This document shows positions 41,997 to 52,080 of a stretch of 58,038 nucleotides of DNA, in pieces (the first letter of the stretch is position 1; every line of letters starts with the position of its first letter). The notes under the pieces are model-generated. The model did no database searches, was not told where the DNA came from, and saw only the letters and a program-made list of their open reading frames with translations. The stretch lies in NCBI GenBank assembly GCA_028282325.1, contig JANQID010000093.1, positions 1-58,038 on the forward strand, in the 5' to 3' direction. This DNA is from Chloroflexaceae bacterium (GTDB taxonomy: Bacteria > Chloroflexota > Chloroflexia > Chloroflexales > Chloroflexaceae). Both the position numbers and the translations under genes were made by a program.

Positions 41997-43450
41997 CGTT
42001 CCACCTGCAATATGCATCCAGCGCGCGGCGCCAATTCCAAAAAGAGTCGCCCATCGTGAATGCGCGCATCGCCGGCGCCATACACAAACGAGCATTGTCG
42101 TGCTGCATCGTCAGGCAAATTCAGCGACATCTCGGCTCGGCTCGACGTTTCTCCAGCGTTGATCGCAACCACAAAAAACGCATCGACATCGAATCGGGCG
42201 AATGCATAACACAGCGCATCGGCGTAGAGACGCCGGAACGCGCCGGTGCGCAACGCCGGATGCGCGCGACGCAGCGCAATGAGCGCCTTGTGATAGGCGA
42301 GCGTATCGTGATCCCAACGCTCCGGATGTTGCCATGGAAATGAGCGGCGGCAGTCGGGATCCATATCGCCTGGCAAACCGATCTCATCGCCGTAGAATAC
42401 ACACGGCGCGCCGGGAAACGTCATAAGCAAGATCGTCGCCAGATGTACCGTCGCCCGATCACCGCCGGCAATGTTGAGCAACCGCGCGGTATCGTGGCTA
42501 TCCAACAAATTCAACTGCGTCTGCTGAATTTCCCAGAGATAGCGTTGCAACAGCCAATCAATGCTGTCAGCGTAGGCTGCCGCATCTAACGCTGGCGTCG
42601 CGTCATAGCTGCGATCTTCCACCAGATCGACAACGACGCGATCCTGTGCGGTGAAGGCAATCGTCGCCCCCGTGAACAGATAATTCATCACGCCGTCGAA
42701 CTGATCGCCTTGCAGCCATTGGCGACTATCACGCCAGATTTCGCCGACGATATACGCCTCTGGATTGATCGCCTTGACCCGCCGACGAAACTCCTGCCAG
42801 AACCCCGCCGCCTTGATCTCGAACGCCACATCGAGTCGCCAGCCATCAATGCCCTCGTGCAGCCAGTATTCGGCCACCTGCATAATGAATTCCCGCACTT
42901 GCGGGTTATCGACGTTCAACTTCGGCAGCGCGCGATTACCCGCCCACGCATGATAGTTGGCCGGTTTGGAGCCATCGTATGGACTTAAGGGCCAATCATC
43001 GATCAAAAACCAGTCGAGCCAGGGCGAGTGCGGGCCGTTTTCCAGAATATCGCTGAACTGAAAGAACCCGCGGCTGGCGTGATTGAACACCCCATCAAGC
43101 ATGACTCGCATTCCCCGCTGATGCGCGGCGTCTAGCAATTCGCGCAATGCGGCGTTCCCGCCCAACAGCGGATCCACACGATAGTAGTCGTGGGTGTGAT
43201 AGCGATGGTTCGTAGGCGACTGAAAAATCGGCGTGACGTAGAGCGCATTAACGCCGAGATCGGTCAGATAATCGAGGCGTTCAACAACGCCAAGCAGGTC
43301 GCCGCCTTTGTAGCCTTCAAGCGTCGGCGGCGAATCCCAATCTTCAAGGTTCGCCGGTTTTGCAACTCGCGGACTCGACGCAAACCGATCAGGGAATATC
43401 TGATAAAAAACGGCGTGCTTGACCCAATCGGGAGTTTGAACGAGCAGCAT
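41993..43450 (-). CDS. GH13 alpha-glycosidase (neopullulanase/cyclomaltodextrinase type)
   Basis: A 485-residue alpha-amylase-family enzyme. The N-terminal HAVFYQIFPDRF is typical of neopullulanase-like GH13. Conserved regions follow: DGVFNH, GWRLDVAFEI with Asp207 as nucleophile, IVGEIW with Glu237 as acid/base and LLDSHDTARL with Asp320 as stabiliser. No signal peptide is seen, so it is probably cytoplasmic, hydrolysing maltodextrins or cyclodextrins. The N-terminal starch-binding domain found in many cyclomaltodextrinases is absent. Followed by a coupled hydrolase gene. Confidence 0.93.
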   Translation of the reverse strand: MLLVQTPDWVKHAVFYQIFPDRFASSPRVAKPANLEDWDSPPTLEGYKGGDLLGVVERLDYLTDLGVNALYVTPIFQSPTNHRYHTHDYYRVDPLLGGNAALRELLDAAHQRGMRVMLDGVFNHASRGFFQFSDILENGPHSPWLDWFLIDDWPLSPYDGSKPANYHAWAGNRALPKLNVDNPQVREFIMQVAEYWLHEGIDGWRLDVAFEIKAAGFWQEFRRRVKAINPEAYIVGEIWRDSRQWLQGDQFDGVMNYLFTGATIAFTAQDRVVVDLVEDRSYDATPALDAAAYADSIDWLLQRYLWEIQQTQLNLLDSHDTARLLNIAGGDRATVHLATILLMTFPGAPCVFYGDEIGLPGDMDPDCRRSFPWQHPERWDHDTLAYHKALIALRRAHPALRTGAFRRLYADALCYAFARFDVDAFFVVAINAGETSSRAEMSLNLPDDAARQCSFVYGAGDARIHDGRLFLELAPRAGCILQVER

Positions 43451-43469
43451 GCCTTACAGATCCTATCAA

Positions 43470-43503
43470 CAAAACAGGGGCGATAGTCACCTGTCGCCCC
43501 TGT
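43470..43503 (-). terminator. intrinsic terminator of pnp
   Basis: A perfect 10-bp stem (43494-43503 with 43474-43483, loop of 10) followed on the minus strand by TTTG-TT, 17 bases after the pnp stop. Confidence 0.85.
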
Positions 43504-43520
43504 CACGCTATCCGTATCAA

Positions 43521-45770
43521 CTAATCGCGGCGGCGAGGGCGAGGCCGATCGCCATTGCGCGGGCCAGATCGGTCACGATCCCCACGCGACCCGCCCCGAT
43601 CGCTGCGCCCACCGCCGCTGCGCGGAGCGGCGCCGGCAGCCTTGCGATCCTCCGGCGATTCGCCAGTCAGCACAGCGCGGCGACTCAGGCTGATCTTGCC
43701 GCTGCCTTCATCAACATCGATCACCATAACATTGACCTCGTCGCCGATCTGCACCACATCCTCAACATTTTCCACCCGACCCTCAGCCAACTCGCTGACA
43801 TGGACCATACCATCCTTGCCGGGAAGAACATTGACAAACGCGCCATAGGGCATAATGCGCACGACCTTGCCCAGGAAGATGTCGCCGACTTTGGCCTCGC
43901 GGGTCAATCCTTCGACGATAGACACAGCCTGTTTCGCGGCTTCCCCATCGGCGGTTGCGATAAAGACGCGGCCATCATCTTCAACATCGATTGTCGCGCC
44001 GGTTTGCTCAATAATGCCGCGAATCGTCTTGCCGCCGGGGCCAATGAGAGCGCCGATCTTCTCAATCGGGATCTGTATCGTGATGATGCGCGGCGCATAG
44101 GGCGAAACATCCTCGCGCGGGTTTACAATCACAGCATTCATCTTGTCCAGGATAAACAACCGACCCTCGCGCGCCTGGGCGAATGCCTCACGCATAATCT
44201 CGTAGGTAATGCCGGTAGTTTTGATATCCATCTGCAGGCCGGTAATGCCCTCAGTTGTCCCGGCAACCTTGAAGTCCATATCGCCCAACGCATCTTCAAC
44301 GCCTTGAATATCGGTCAGCACTCTCCAAGCATTATCCGGGCCGGTCACGAGTCCCATCGCCACACCGGCGACCGGGCGCTTGATCGGTGCGCCGGCGTCC
44401 ATCAAGCTCAGGCTGCTGCCGCACACACTGGCCATCGACGAGCTGCCGTTCGAGCTAAGTATCTCGCTGACCAGGCGCATCGTGTAGGGGAACTCGGATT
44501 CTTCAGGCAACACCGCATAGAGCGAACGCTCGGCCAACGCGCCGTGCCCGATGTCGCGACGGCGCGGCGAACCCAGACGCCGCGCTTCGCCAGTGCTGAA
44601 AGGCGGGAAATTGTAGTGGTGCATATAGCGCTTGGTCGTCTCCACGCCCAGATCGTCTAGACGCTGCTCCTCGCTGGGTGAACCCAGGGTCGTGATGGTC
44701 AACGCCTGGGTCTGGCCACGCGCAAACAGCGCGCTGCCGTGGACGCGAGGAATGAGACCAACCTCAATCGAAATCGGGCGTATTTCGTTCAAGGCGCGCC
44801 CATCCACTCGAAGGCCGTCACTGAGAATCGCCGAGCGCACAGTTTCTTTGAGCAACCGCTCAAAAACCCTCGCTACTTCTTGCGCGCGCTCCTGAACCAT
44901 CTCTTCCGGCTCGTCGGCGGTGAAATGGGTCAACACATCTTCCTTCAAGCCGGAGATGCCCTCTTCGCGGACCATCTTATCCGGGTGGTTCATTGCCTCT
45001 TTGAGACGATTGCCCACATACGCCGACACAAGATCATCCAGCGATGTATCTTCAGCCGGCGGAGTAAACGGTCGCTTGGGCTTGCCGCACAATGCAACAA
45101 GCTGCGTTTGCAGATCACAAATCTGCTTGCAGATCGCGTGCCCTTGCATCACTGCGTCAAGCATCTCATCTTCGGTCAACTCGTACGCGCCCGCTTCGAC
45201 CATGAGCACAGCATCGTTCGTTCCGGCAACCACGAGATCCAGTCGACTGCGTTCGATGTCGGGCATCGCCGGGTTAATCACCAGACTGCCATCGATATGG
45301 CCGACCTGCACTGCGCCGACCGGGCCAGCAAAAGGCAGATCGCTGATCGCGAGCGCGGCAGATGCGCCAACGATGGCCAGCGGACCCGGATCGTTGACCA
45401 TATCGATCGAGAACGTCGTGATGATGACCTGGACTTCATTGTAGAAGCCTTTGGGGAACAGGGGACGTAGCGGACGATCGGTGAGACGTGAAACAAGGAT
45501 CGCGGTGGTGGTGGGCTTGCCTTCACGTTTGAAGAAATTGCCCGGGATCTTGCCGGCTGCGTACATTTTCTCTTCATAATCGACCGTGAGCGGGAAGAAA
45601 TCTGTTCCTTCCCTGGCTTCTTTCGCGCCTACCACGGTAGCCAGCAACATAGTATCGCCATAACGCACAATAACAGCGCCATCGGCTTGCTCGGCGACAC
45701 GACCAGCCTCTAGCGTCATCATACGACCAGCGATTTCTGCACTGACAGAATGAATCTGCCGTTCTGACAT
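43521..45770 (-). CDS. pnp: polyribonucleotide nucleotidyltransferase (PNPase)
   Basis: A 749-residue PNPase degrading RNA 3' to 5' with phosphate. Two RNase PH domains flank an alpha domain, then KH ([15 protein letters not shown]) and S1 ([34 protein letters not shown]) domains, and a C-terminal tail very rich in Arg, Gly and Asp. ATG 45770 has AGGAGGAAGC upstream; the frame 5' of it has no family match. It follows rpsO by about 340 bases on the same strand, the classical rpsO-pnp order. The basic RGG-like tail is not usual in E. coli PNPase and may add RNA or membrane contacts. Confidence 0.97.
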   Translation of the reverse strand: MSERQIHSVSAEIAGRMMTLEAGRVAEQADGAVIVRYGDTMLLATVVGAKEAREGTDFFPLTVDYEEKMYAAGKIPGNFFKREGKPTTTAILVSRLTDRPLRPLFPKGFYNEVQVIITTFSIDMVNDPGPLAIVGASAALAISDLPFAGPVGAVQVGHIDGSLVINPAMPDIERSRLDLVVAGTNDAVLMVEAGAYELTEDEMLDAVMQGHAICKQICDLQTQLVALCGKPKRPFTPPAEDTSLDDLVSAYVGNRLKEAMNHPDKMVREEGISGLKEDVLTHFTADEPEEMVQERAQEVARVFERLLKETVRSAILSDGLRVDGRALNEIRPISIEVGLIPRVHGSALFARGQTQALTITTLGSPSEEQRLDDLGVETTKRYMHHYNFPPFSTGEARRLGSPRRRDIGHGALAERSLYAVLPEESEFPYTMRLVSEILSSNGSSSMASVCGSSLSLMDAGAPIKRPVAGVAMGLVTGPDNAWRVLTDIQGVEDALGDMDFKVAGTTEGITGLQMDIKTTGITYEIMREAFAQAREGRLFILDKMNAVIVNPREDVSPYAPRIITIQIPIEKIGALIGPGGKTIRGIIEQTGATIDVEDDGRVFIATADGEAAKQAVSIVEGLTREAKVGDIFLGKVVRIMPYGAFVNVLPGKDGMVHVSELAEGRVENVEDVVQIGDEVNVMVIDVDEGSGKISLSRRAVLTGESPEDRKAAGAAPRSGGGRSDRGGSRGDRDRSGPRNGDRPRPRRRD

Positions 45771-46111
45771 GGGATGCTTCCTCCTCGTCAATAGTGTAGT
45801 ATTGTCCTGTGATCGCGCCAAACCCACGCCAGGCTGCGGTGGGGCCCGCACGTCAAAGACATATCTTGTATGGGGAGGCGTTCGGTACTGGAGGCTAGAA
45901 ATCGCCGCGGTTCGCTGCCGGTTTCCACCCTCCAATCCCGAACAGCCGCCCCTGAGAACATAATGTAAAGACACAAAGATAGCGCCAGAGAGGCATGCTC
46001 CCCGGCGCCTTAGATCGTCATAACAACATATGGGCCAAGCGTAGAGCTTGCCATAATCAAAGCTTCACAAATGTTGCTGATAACCTGTTCCAGCAAAAAC
46101 CACACCGTCTT
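45771..46111 (-). other. long rpsO-pnp intergenic leader, no gene seen
   Basis: 340 bases between rpsO and pnp. In other bacteria this region carries RNase III or autoregulation hairpins for pnp. Here a GC-rich imperfect hairpin lies around 45978-46012. No promoter of good quality was found, so pnp may be read through from rpsO. No coding sequence is supportable. Confidence 0.5.
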
Positions 46112-46381
46112 CTACCGGCGCAAGCCCAGACGCTCGATGATGCTACGATAGCGGGCTTTATCCCGGCTGCTCATATAGTTGAGTAACCGTCGTCGTCGGC
46201 CCACAAGTTTGAGCAAACTCCGGCGTGAGTGATGGTCGTGGATATGCAACTTCAAGTGCTCGATCAGCTGATTAATGCGTTCGGTCAACAGAGCGACCTG
46301 AACTTCAGGCGATCCGGTATCACTGTTGTGAACCTGATAGCCTTCAATGATTGACGTTTTTTCTTCCTTGTCAAGCGCCAC
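46112..46381 (-). CDS. rpsO: 30S ribosomal protein S15
   Basis: An 89-residue S15 protein with family phrases [49 protein letters not shown] and [12 protein letters not shown]. It binds 16S rRNA and nucleates the 30S platform. The start codon is GTG at 46381 with AAGGAGG seven bases upstream. It has its own extended -10 promoter and is followed by pnp. Confidence 0.98.
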   Translation of the reverse strand: MALDKEEKTSIIEGYQVHNSDTGSPEVQVALLTERINQLIEHLKLHIHDHHSRRSLLKLVGRRRRLLNYMSSRDKARYRSIIERLGLRR

Positions 46382-46451
46382 CGATTGCCTCCTTGATAAT
46401 CGCGCACAGGTCGGCGCAACCTGGCGTTCCTTCTAGCTACAAAACATTGCC

Positions 46452-46480
46452 ATTATAGCACGCCTGCACATAATGCGCCA
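46452..46480 (-). promoter_or_regulatory. rpsO promoter
   Basis: Minus-strand TGGCGC at 46475-46480, 17 bases, TATAAT at 46452-46457 in an extended TGCTATAAT box; predicted leader ~65 bases. Confidence 0.65.
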
Positions 46481-46600
46481 CCTGGCACAACTTATGGTAT
46501 TGTTCACCCGTTTTACACGTTACAGCAGATCGCTATCACAGCCGGGCATCGGTTCGTATCCAGCGCGTTTATCACACGCTATCAAAAAAGGCGGCAGCTT

Positions 46601-47323
46601 TTGATTTCGTTGTCATCAATATTGCTCATCGGGATGATCGTATTCGCCGCAACGTTCGTCCGCTCTTCGCTCGGCTTTGGCGATGCGTTGATCGCAATGC
46701 CGCTGCTCGTGTTTACCATTGGAATCCCGATCGCTACGCCGCTGGTTGCGTTCATTTCGGCTACACTCGCTTTCAGTATGATGATTGGCAGGCAGCATTA
46801 TGTCGAATGGAAAGCAGTCCCACGACTGCTCGGCGCTTCAGCGGCGGGCATCCCGGTCGGACTACTGTTGCTGCGCGGCCTCGCTCCAGAGGTGGTGCAG
46901 GCGATTCTGGGCAGCGTGCTGGTGATTTTCGCATTGTATAAACTCACAAACCGACAACTCCCCCAGGCGCAACGCCCGGAGCTGGCCTATATCTTCGGCT
47001 TTATGTCCGGTATGCTGGGCGGCGCCTACAATACCGGCGGTCCACCCGTGATTATCTACGCCGCGTTGCGCCGCTGGTCGCCCGAACAATTCCGCGCAAC
47101 GCTCCAGTACTACTTTTTCCCGACCAGTTTGTTTATCATCGCCGGACACGGTCTGGGCGGGTTGTGGACGCCGACAGTGTTCCAGTTGTACGCCCTCATG
47201 CTGCCGATCATCGGAACGGCGTTTTTCCTCGGCAGACGATTAGGAGCGCTTCTGCCACGCCGCCAATTCGAACTCAGCGTGCATCTGTTTTTGCTGGCGA
47301 TGGGCGTCATGTTAATCATATAG
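46601..47323 (+). CDS. TauE/SafE-family (TSUP) transporter
   Basis: A 240-residue membrane protein with about eight helices. It is distinguished from the first TSUP protein by FVRSSLGFGDALIAMPLLVF near the N-terminus and GFMSGMLGGAYNTGGPPVIIYAAL in the second repeat. The start is TTG at 46601 behind AAGGCGG; no ATG gives the full first helix. The substrate is unknown: sulfite, sulfonate or organic anion are the known range. Confidence 0.88.
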   Translation: MISLSSILLIGMIVFAATFVRSSLGFGDALIAMPLLVFTIGIPIATPLVAFISATLAFSMMIGRQHYVEWKAVPRLLGASAAGIPVGLLLLRGLAPEVVQAILGSVLVIFALYKLTNRQLPQAQRPELAYIFGFMSGMLGGAYNTGGPPVIIYAALRRWSPEQFRATLQYYFFPTSLFIIAGHGLGGLWTPTVFQLYALMLPIIGTAFFLGRRLGALLPRRQFELSVHLFLLAMGVMLII

Positions 47324-47448
47324 CCGCAGCATTAAAGTAAAGATAGAGTCTTATCAAGAGAGCAGCGTATGATAAAAAGTGGTACTATACTATCCGCATC
47401 TCTTGAAACTATGATGCCGATGCGCTCTTTCTGATAAGCATATGCCTT

Positions 47449-48771
47449 ATGAACAGTTATCTTGCGCGTCACATCTGGCCTGACACTGCTCATATCATCC
47501 ATAATCGGCTCGCCATTGGCGGATGCGATGTATCAGCGCTGGCAGATCGTTACGCTACGCCGCTCTATCTACTCGACGAAGCAACTCTGCGAACGACGAT
47601 GCGCTCCTATCAGGATGCATTCAGCGCCGCATATTATGTGAACCACGGCATTCATTACGCGAGCAAAGCATTGCTGAACACGGCGCTGACGCAGATCATC
47701 GTCGAGGAAGGGCTCGGTTTGGATGTCGTATCGGGAACGGAGTTGCTCGTGGCACGGCGTGCAGGCATGCCAATGGATCGCATCCACTTTCACGGCAACG
47801 CCAAGACACGCGCCGAATTGGAGCGCGCACTTGACTGGGGCGTCGGCGCAATTGTCGTGGACAGCCTCGATGAACTCGCTCAACTGGCACAACTCAGCGC
47901 CGAGCGCGCCAAACCGCAGAACATCCTGCTGCGTATTGCGCCGGACATCGCCGCACGTACTCACGCCCATATCGCTACCGGTAGCGCAGATTCAAAGTTT
48001 GGCCTGCCGCTTACCGCTCTAGAACACGCTGTCGCTCGAATACAAGATGCACCGGGACTCCGTTTGCAAGGACTGCACGCCCATATCGGCTCGCAAATCT
48101 TCGCTCTGGATCAGTTTTGCGCCACTATCGACGTGTTGCTCGATCAGGCCGTTCACCTGCGCAACTGCTTTGGCGTCATCATCGACGAGATCAGCCCCGG
48201 CGGCGGGTTGGGCGTTCCATACGTCGCCGATATGCCGCCGGCCGACATCAGCGCTTATGCAGCCATTCTGGGTCAGGCGCTGCGCGATGGCTGCGCCGCC
48301 CGTAACTTTCCGCCGCCTCGCCTGACCGTCGAACCTGGACGCTCGATCATCGCGCGGGCCGGCGTTGCGCTCTACCGCATCGTGGCAACACGATCTCCCG
48401 CCAAGCCATCGCTGCCCGGCCATCTGCACATTGACGGCGGTATGGCCGACAATATTCGACCCGCGCTCTATGGAGCACGCTACACCGCGTTGATCGCAAA
48501 TCGCGCCAACGCACCCGCCGATGCGGTATGGATCATCGCTGGCCGCTATTGCGAAACCGGTGACATTCTCATTCGCGATGTCGCGCTACCCCAGGCCGCG
48601 CCCGGAGACATCGTCGCCATACCCGTTGTCGGCGCATATACGCTGAGTATGAGCAGCAACTACAACCTCACGCCACGTCCGGCATTGATTCTAGTACGCG
48701 ACGGTAACGCACAAATCATTCAACGACGAGAGAGCGAAGACGAGGTACTAGCTCGCGATCAACAACTATAG
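47449..48771 (+). CDS. lysA: diaminopimelate decarboxylase
   Basis: A 440-residue PLP enzyme converting meso-diaminopimelate to lysine. The PLP lysine lies in YASKALLNT, with HIGSQI, the phosphate-binding EPGRSIIARAG and CETGDIL conserved (CESGD in most). The N-terminus (RYATPLYLLDEATLR) is typical of the LysA/ornithine decarboxylase fold III group. The ATG at 47449 has no good ribosome site. The assignment to LysA rather than another fold III decarboxylase is probable, not certain. Confidence 0.88.
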   Translation: MNSYLARHIWPDTAHIIHNRLAIGGCDVSALADRYATPLYLLDEATLRTTMRSYQDAFSAAYYVNHGIHYASKALLNTALTQIIVEEGLGLDVVSGTELLVARRAGMPMDRIHFHGNAKTRAELERALDWGVGAIVVDSLDELAQLAQLSAERAKPQNILLRIAPDIAARTHAHIATGSADSKFGLPLTALEHAVARIQDAPGLRLQGLHAHIGSQIFALDQFCATIDVLLDQAVHLRNCFGVIIDEISPGGGLGVPYVADMPPADISAYAAILGQALRDGCAARNFPPPRLTVEPGRSIIARAGVALYRIVATRSPAKPSLPGHLHIDGGMADNIRPALYGARYTALIANRANAPADAVWIIAGRYCETGDILIRDVALPQAAPGDIVAIPVVGAYTLSMSSNYNLTPRPALILVRDGNAQIIQRRESEDEVLARDQQL

Positions 48772-48830
48772 AACTACAGCGCAGATCCATTGCCGTCTGC
48801 ACTGCAAACGCTGCACTACCGGGTTCGCTT

Positions 48831-50702
48831 ATGACTCAGAAACAATCGCCGCGCTTCAGGCATTCCGGCATCATCCTCATCGTTGATGATGAGCCGTTGA
48901 GCCGCAAAACCATCGAGGCGCTGCTCCTCTCGCAAAACTACCACCTCGTTGCCGTGAGCAACGGGCAGGAAGCGTTGGAAATGGCCAATGTCTTTCTTCC
49001 CGATTTGATCCTGCTGGATGTGATGATGCCGGGGATGGACGGCTTTGAAGTATGTCGTCGCTTACGCGCCAATGCCAGGCTGGCCGAAGTGCCCATTATT
49101 ATGGTGACAGCGCTCGATGATCGCGAATCGCGTCTGCAAGGCATTGAGTCCGGCGCCGACGATTTCATTATCAAACCATTCGACCGCGTCGAGCTACGCG
49201 CCCGTATTAAAACGATTATGCGGCTCAATCGCTATCGTCGCCTCGTCGAGGAGCGCGAGAAATTCGAACGTATTATCACGCTCTCGCCCGACGGCATCGC
49301 GATTGTTGATCAGCATAAAAACCTTCAGTTGGCGAATCGCGCTATGCTGCGTATGATCGGTGCAGCCGAAGATGCATCGATCGAAGGACAACCCATCACT
49401 CAATATATCGCTCCCGACCAGCATGAGCGGTGTATGAGTCGCTTGGAAGGAGTCATCGCCAACCTTGTCCACGTCGAACGCTTGGAGACGTTCCTGACCG
49501 CTATCAATGGCGACGCCTTGCCTGTAGAAATTCAGATCGGCGTATGTGTATGGGAAGCGATGCCGGCGGCGCAGATAATCATCCGTGACATCACCGAACG
49601 AAAGAATTACGAAGCCCGCTTGCAGCGTCAAATTCAACGACTTGGCGCGCTCCGCACCGTTGATCGCACAATCACCGCCAGCCTGGATTTGAACATCACC
49701 TTGAGGGTGTTGCTCGATCAGGCGATGAGTCAGCTTGATGTGCATGCGGCGCGTGTATTGACGCTCAACGCCCAGACGCACATTATAGAGTGTCTGACGG
49801 AGCGCGGGTTCCGTTCCATGGCCATCGGGCGCACCCAGGGACGTTTAGGCCAGGGGCTGGCCGGTCGATCGGCGCTGCATCGCCAACCTCTTCTTGTTGA
49901 CGATCTGCGCGCGGTCGAAGACTCCTCGGTGCAGTTGATCGCAAAGAACGAAGGGTTCACAGTCTATTATGTCGAGCCCCTCATTGCACGCGGCAGAGTG
50001 AAAGGCCTCCTCGAACTCTACAACCGATCACCATTCAACTCTGACCCGGAGTGGTTAGCATTCGTCGAAACCCTCGCTAGCCAGGCTGCTATCGCTATCG
50101 ACAATTACGAGCTTTTTCAACACCTTCAGCAATCGAAGGATGAGCTTGACATTGCCTACGATGCTACACTCGAAAGCTGGGTGCGTGCATTGGATGAACG
50201 TAATCAGGAAAGCGACGGTTATACACGGCGCGTCATCGAACTGACGCTGCGCCTGGCCCGGGCTTATGGCATTCCCGATGAAGATTTGATTCACATTCGC
50301 CGGGGAGCGCTGCTGCACGACATTGGCAAAATGGCGATCCCCGACCATATTCTGCTCAAACCCGGCCCGCTTACGCAGAATGAGCGCAAGATTATCTCAC
50401 TACACCCGGCCAACGCCTACGAATGGCTCTCATCGATTACATCCCTCCGCCCGGCGCTCGAAATTCCCTATTGCCACCAGGAACGGTGGGATGGAACCGG
50501 ATACCCGCGCGGCCTCAAAGGCGAAGGCATTCCACTGGCAGCGCGTCTGTTTAGTGTAGTGGATGTGTGGATCTCGTTGTGCTCTGACCGTCCCTATCGC
50601 ACCGCCTGGACTGAAGAGCAAGCGCGAATGTATATCAAGGAGCAGGCGGGCAAGCTGTTTGACCCGCGCGTTGTCGAGGTATTCCTGCCGCTGACCGAAT
50701 AA
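48831..50702 (+). CDS. response regulator with PAS, GAF and HD-GYP output domain
   Basis: A 623-residue signalling protein. REC (14-130) has Asp63 as phospho-acceptor with acidic residues 19-21 and Lys115. A PAS domain (about 140-260) and a GAF domain (280-430) follow, then an HD-GYP domain (445-620) with LLHDIGK at 494-500 and ERWDGTGYP at 551-559. Two positions that normally bind metal differ: the first His of the helix is Tyr464 (SDGYTRRV), and the usual HH pair before ERWDG is HQ (549-550). It may therefore be a poor or altered cyclic-di-GMP phosphodiesterase. No histidine kinase is nearby. Probably cytoplasmic. Confidence 0.92.
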   Translation: MTQKQSPRFRHSGIILIVDDEPLSRKTIEALLLSQNYHLVAVSNGQEALEMANVFLPDLILLDVMMPGMDGFEVCRRLRANARLAEVPIIMVTALDDRESRLQGIESGADDFIIKPFDRVELRARIKTIMRLNRYRRLVEEREKFERIITLSPDGIAIVDQHKNLQLANRAMLRMIGAAEDASIEGQPITQYIAPDQHERCMSRLEGVIANLVHVERLETFLTAINGDALPVEIQIGVCVWEAMPAAQIIIRDITERKNYEARLQRQIQRLGALRTVDRTITASLDLNITLRVLLDQAMSQLDVHAARVLTLNAQTHIIECLTERGFRSMAIGRTQGRLGQGLAGRSALHRQPLLVDDLRAVEDSSVQLIAKNEGFTVYYVEPLIARGRVKGLLELYNRSPFNSDPEWLAFVETLASQAAIAIDNYELFQHLQQSKDELDIAYDATLESWVRALDERNQESDGYTRRVIELTLRLARAYGIPDEDLIHIRRGALLHDIGKMAIPDHILLKPGPLTQNERKIISLHPANAYEWLSSITSLRPALEIPYCHQERWDGTGYPRGLKGEGIPLAARLFSVVDVWISLCSDRPYRTAWTEEQARMYIKEQAGKLFDPRVVEVFLPLTE

Positions 50703-50892
50703 GCTTACGCGAGGAGAACGCAACTCTTCCCGCAACTCCCTCGTAGCGCGTACGAACAGCTTCCCCGATTGATCCCTGCTCTGCATTCCATTATATCGGC
50801 TATAATTGTACGTAACCGCCAGGGTATGGTTATATGCAATAGACAGCGCGCGGTTCGGCGGAACCACGCGCTGATACAAAACGGATAGAGCG

Positions 50893-51870
50893 ATGTCCTT
50901 TTTCAAACGTATTTTCGGGCGTGTTCAAGACGCGCCGCGAACAGAAGAAGAGGCCCAGCAGGAAGAGCAACAGGTTGAGCAAAGCCTGGAGAAATCGCGC
51001 AAGGGCATTTTCGGTCAGATCTCGCAACTCTTCGCAACATCCGATCCCATAACCGATGAATTGTGGGAAGAACTCGAAGAAGCGTTGATCCTGGGAGATG
51101 TAGGCGTCGAGACCACGCTCTACCTGGTTAATCGCACCAAAGACCGCTGCAACCGCAACGGCGTGAAGAAAGCCAACGAAGCTCGCGATATGCTTAAGGC
51201 CGAAATGGTGAGCACGTTTCAGGAGTACGCTGGGCAACAACAATCAGCCCTACAGCCCTATATCATTCTAGTTGTCGGCGTCAACGGCGCCGGCAAGACC
51301 ACGTTGATCGCGAAACTGGCGCATCGCCTCAAGACGCGCCTTAATAAAACAGTGCTGTTGGCCGCCGGCGACACATTCCGCGCCGCAGCGACCGAGCAAC
51401 TCGAAACCTGGGCCGAACGCGCGGGCGTGCCGATCGTCAGTCTGGGTCAGGGCGCAGATTCCGGGGCCGTCGTCTATAAAGCGCTGGATATGGCGTTCGA
51501 GCAAGATTTCGATGTCCTGATCGTCGATACTGCCGGTCGCTTGCACGCGAAGTACAATCTGATGAAGGAATTGGAGAAGCTGTACAACATCATCCGGCGC
51601 CGCATTCCCGACGCTCCCCACGAAGTATTGCTGGTGATCGACGCAACGACCGGACAGAACGGCGTATTGCAGGCCAAAGCATTTCTCAGTTCCGCCGGCG
51701 TCACCGATGTCGCAATTACAAAGATGGACGGCACCGCCAAAGGCGGTATTGCGTTCGCCGTCGCCCAGGATATCGAACGACCGATCCGGTATCTTGGCAC
51801 AGGCGAGAAACTGGATAATCTGGCATTGTTTGACGCACAAAGCTTCGTCGATGCCTTGTTTGCGGAGTAA
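50893..51870 (+). CDS. ftsY: signal recognition particle receptor FtsY
   Basis: A 325-residue SRP GTPase that docks ribosome-SRP complexes at the membrane. Short acidic N-terminal region, then the NG domain: GVNGAGKTT at 129-137, DTAGR at 212-216 and TKMDGTAKGG at 276-285, with the SRP-specific insertion RAAATEQL. It lacks the long acidic A domain of E. coli FtsY. A TATAAT box lies at 50801-50806, upstream. It is followed six bases later by a zinc-ribbon gene. Confidence 0.97.
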   Translation: MSFFKRIFGRVQDAPRTEEEAQQEEQQVEQSLEKSRKGIFGQISQLFATSDPITDELWEELEEALILGDVGVETTLYLVNRTKDRCNRNGVKKANEARDMLKAEMVSTFQEYAGQQQSALQPYIILVVGVNGAGKTTLIAKLAHRLKTRLNKTVLLAAGDTFRAAATEQLETWAERAGVPIVSLGQGADSGAVVYKALDMAFEQDFDVLIVDTAGRLHAKYNLMKELEKLYNIIRRRIPDAPHEVLLVIDATTGQNGVLQAKAFLSSAGVTDVAITKMDGTAKGGIAFAVAQDIERPIRYLGTGEKLDNLALFDAQSFVDALFAE

Positions 51871-51876
51871 GATTAA

Positions 51877-52080
51877 ATGGCCGTCGAATTTATCACCTGT
51901 CCCACGTGCAAGCAGAAGCTGGCACTACAAAGCTACGTCGCGGTCGGCGCCCTGGTGGTTTGCGCGAATCCCAAATGCGGGACAAGTTTGCGCATTACTC
52001 AGCGCAAACCGGTGAAGGTCGAGGTGGTGCCGGAAGAGGAAACCCACCACCACGATTATCGTCCTGAGTCGTATGGATAA
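51877..52080 (+). CDS. small zinc-ribbon protein
   Basis: A 67-residue protein with four cysteines (8, 11, 29, 34) in a CPTC and CANPKC pattern. It recalls LysW-like carriers and ribbon proteins, but the C-terminus is KVEVVPEEETHHHDYRPESYG and lacks the LysW Glu-Trp-Gly-Glu end. A GGAG lies upstream of ATG 51877. It may serve in RNA or protein binding next to FtsY; function unknown. Confidence 0.7.
   Translation: MAVEFITCPTCKQKLALQSYVAVGALVVCANPKCGTSLRITQRKPVKVEVVPEEETHHHDYRPESYG

Noticed and set aside
45771-45974. N-terminal extension of PNPase
   Set aside because: Not family-like; ATG 45770 has a strong ribosome site.
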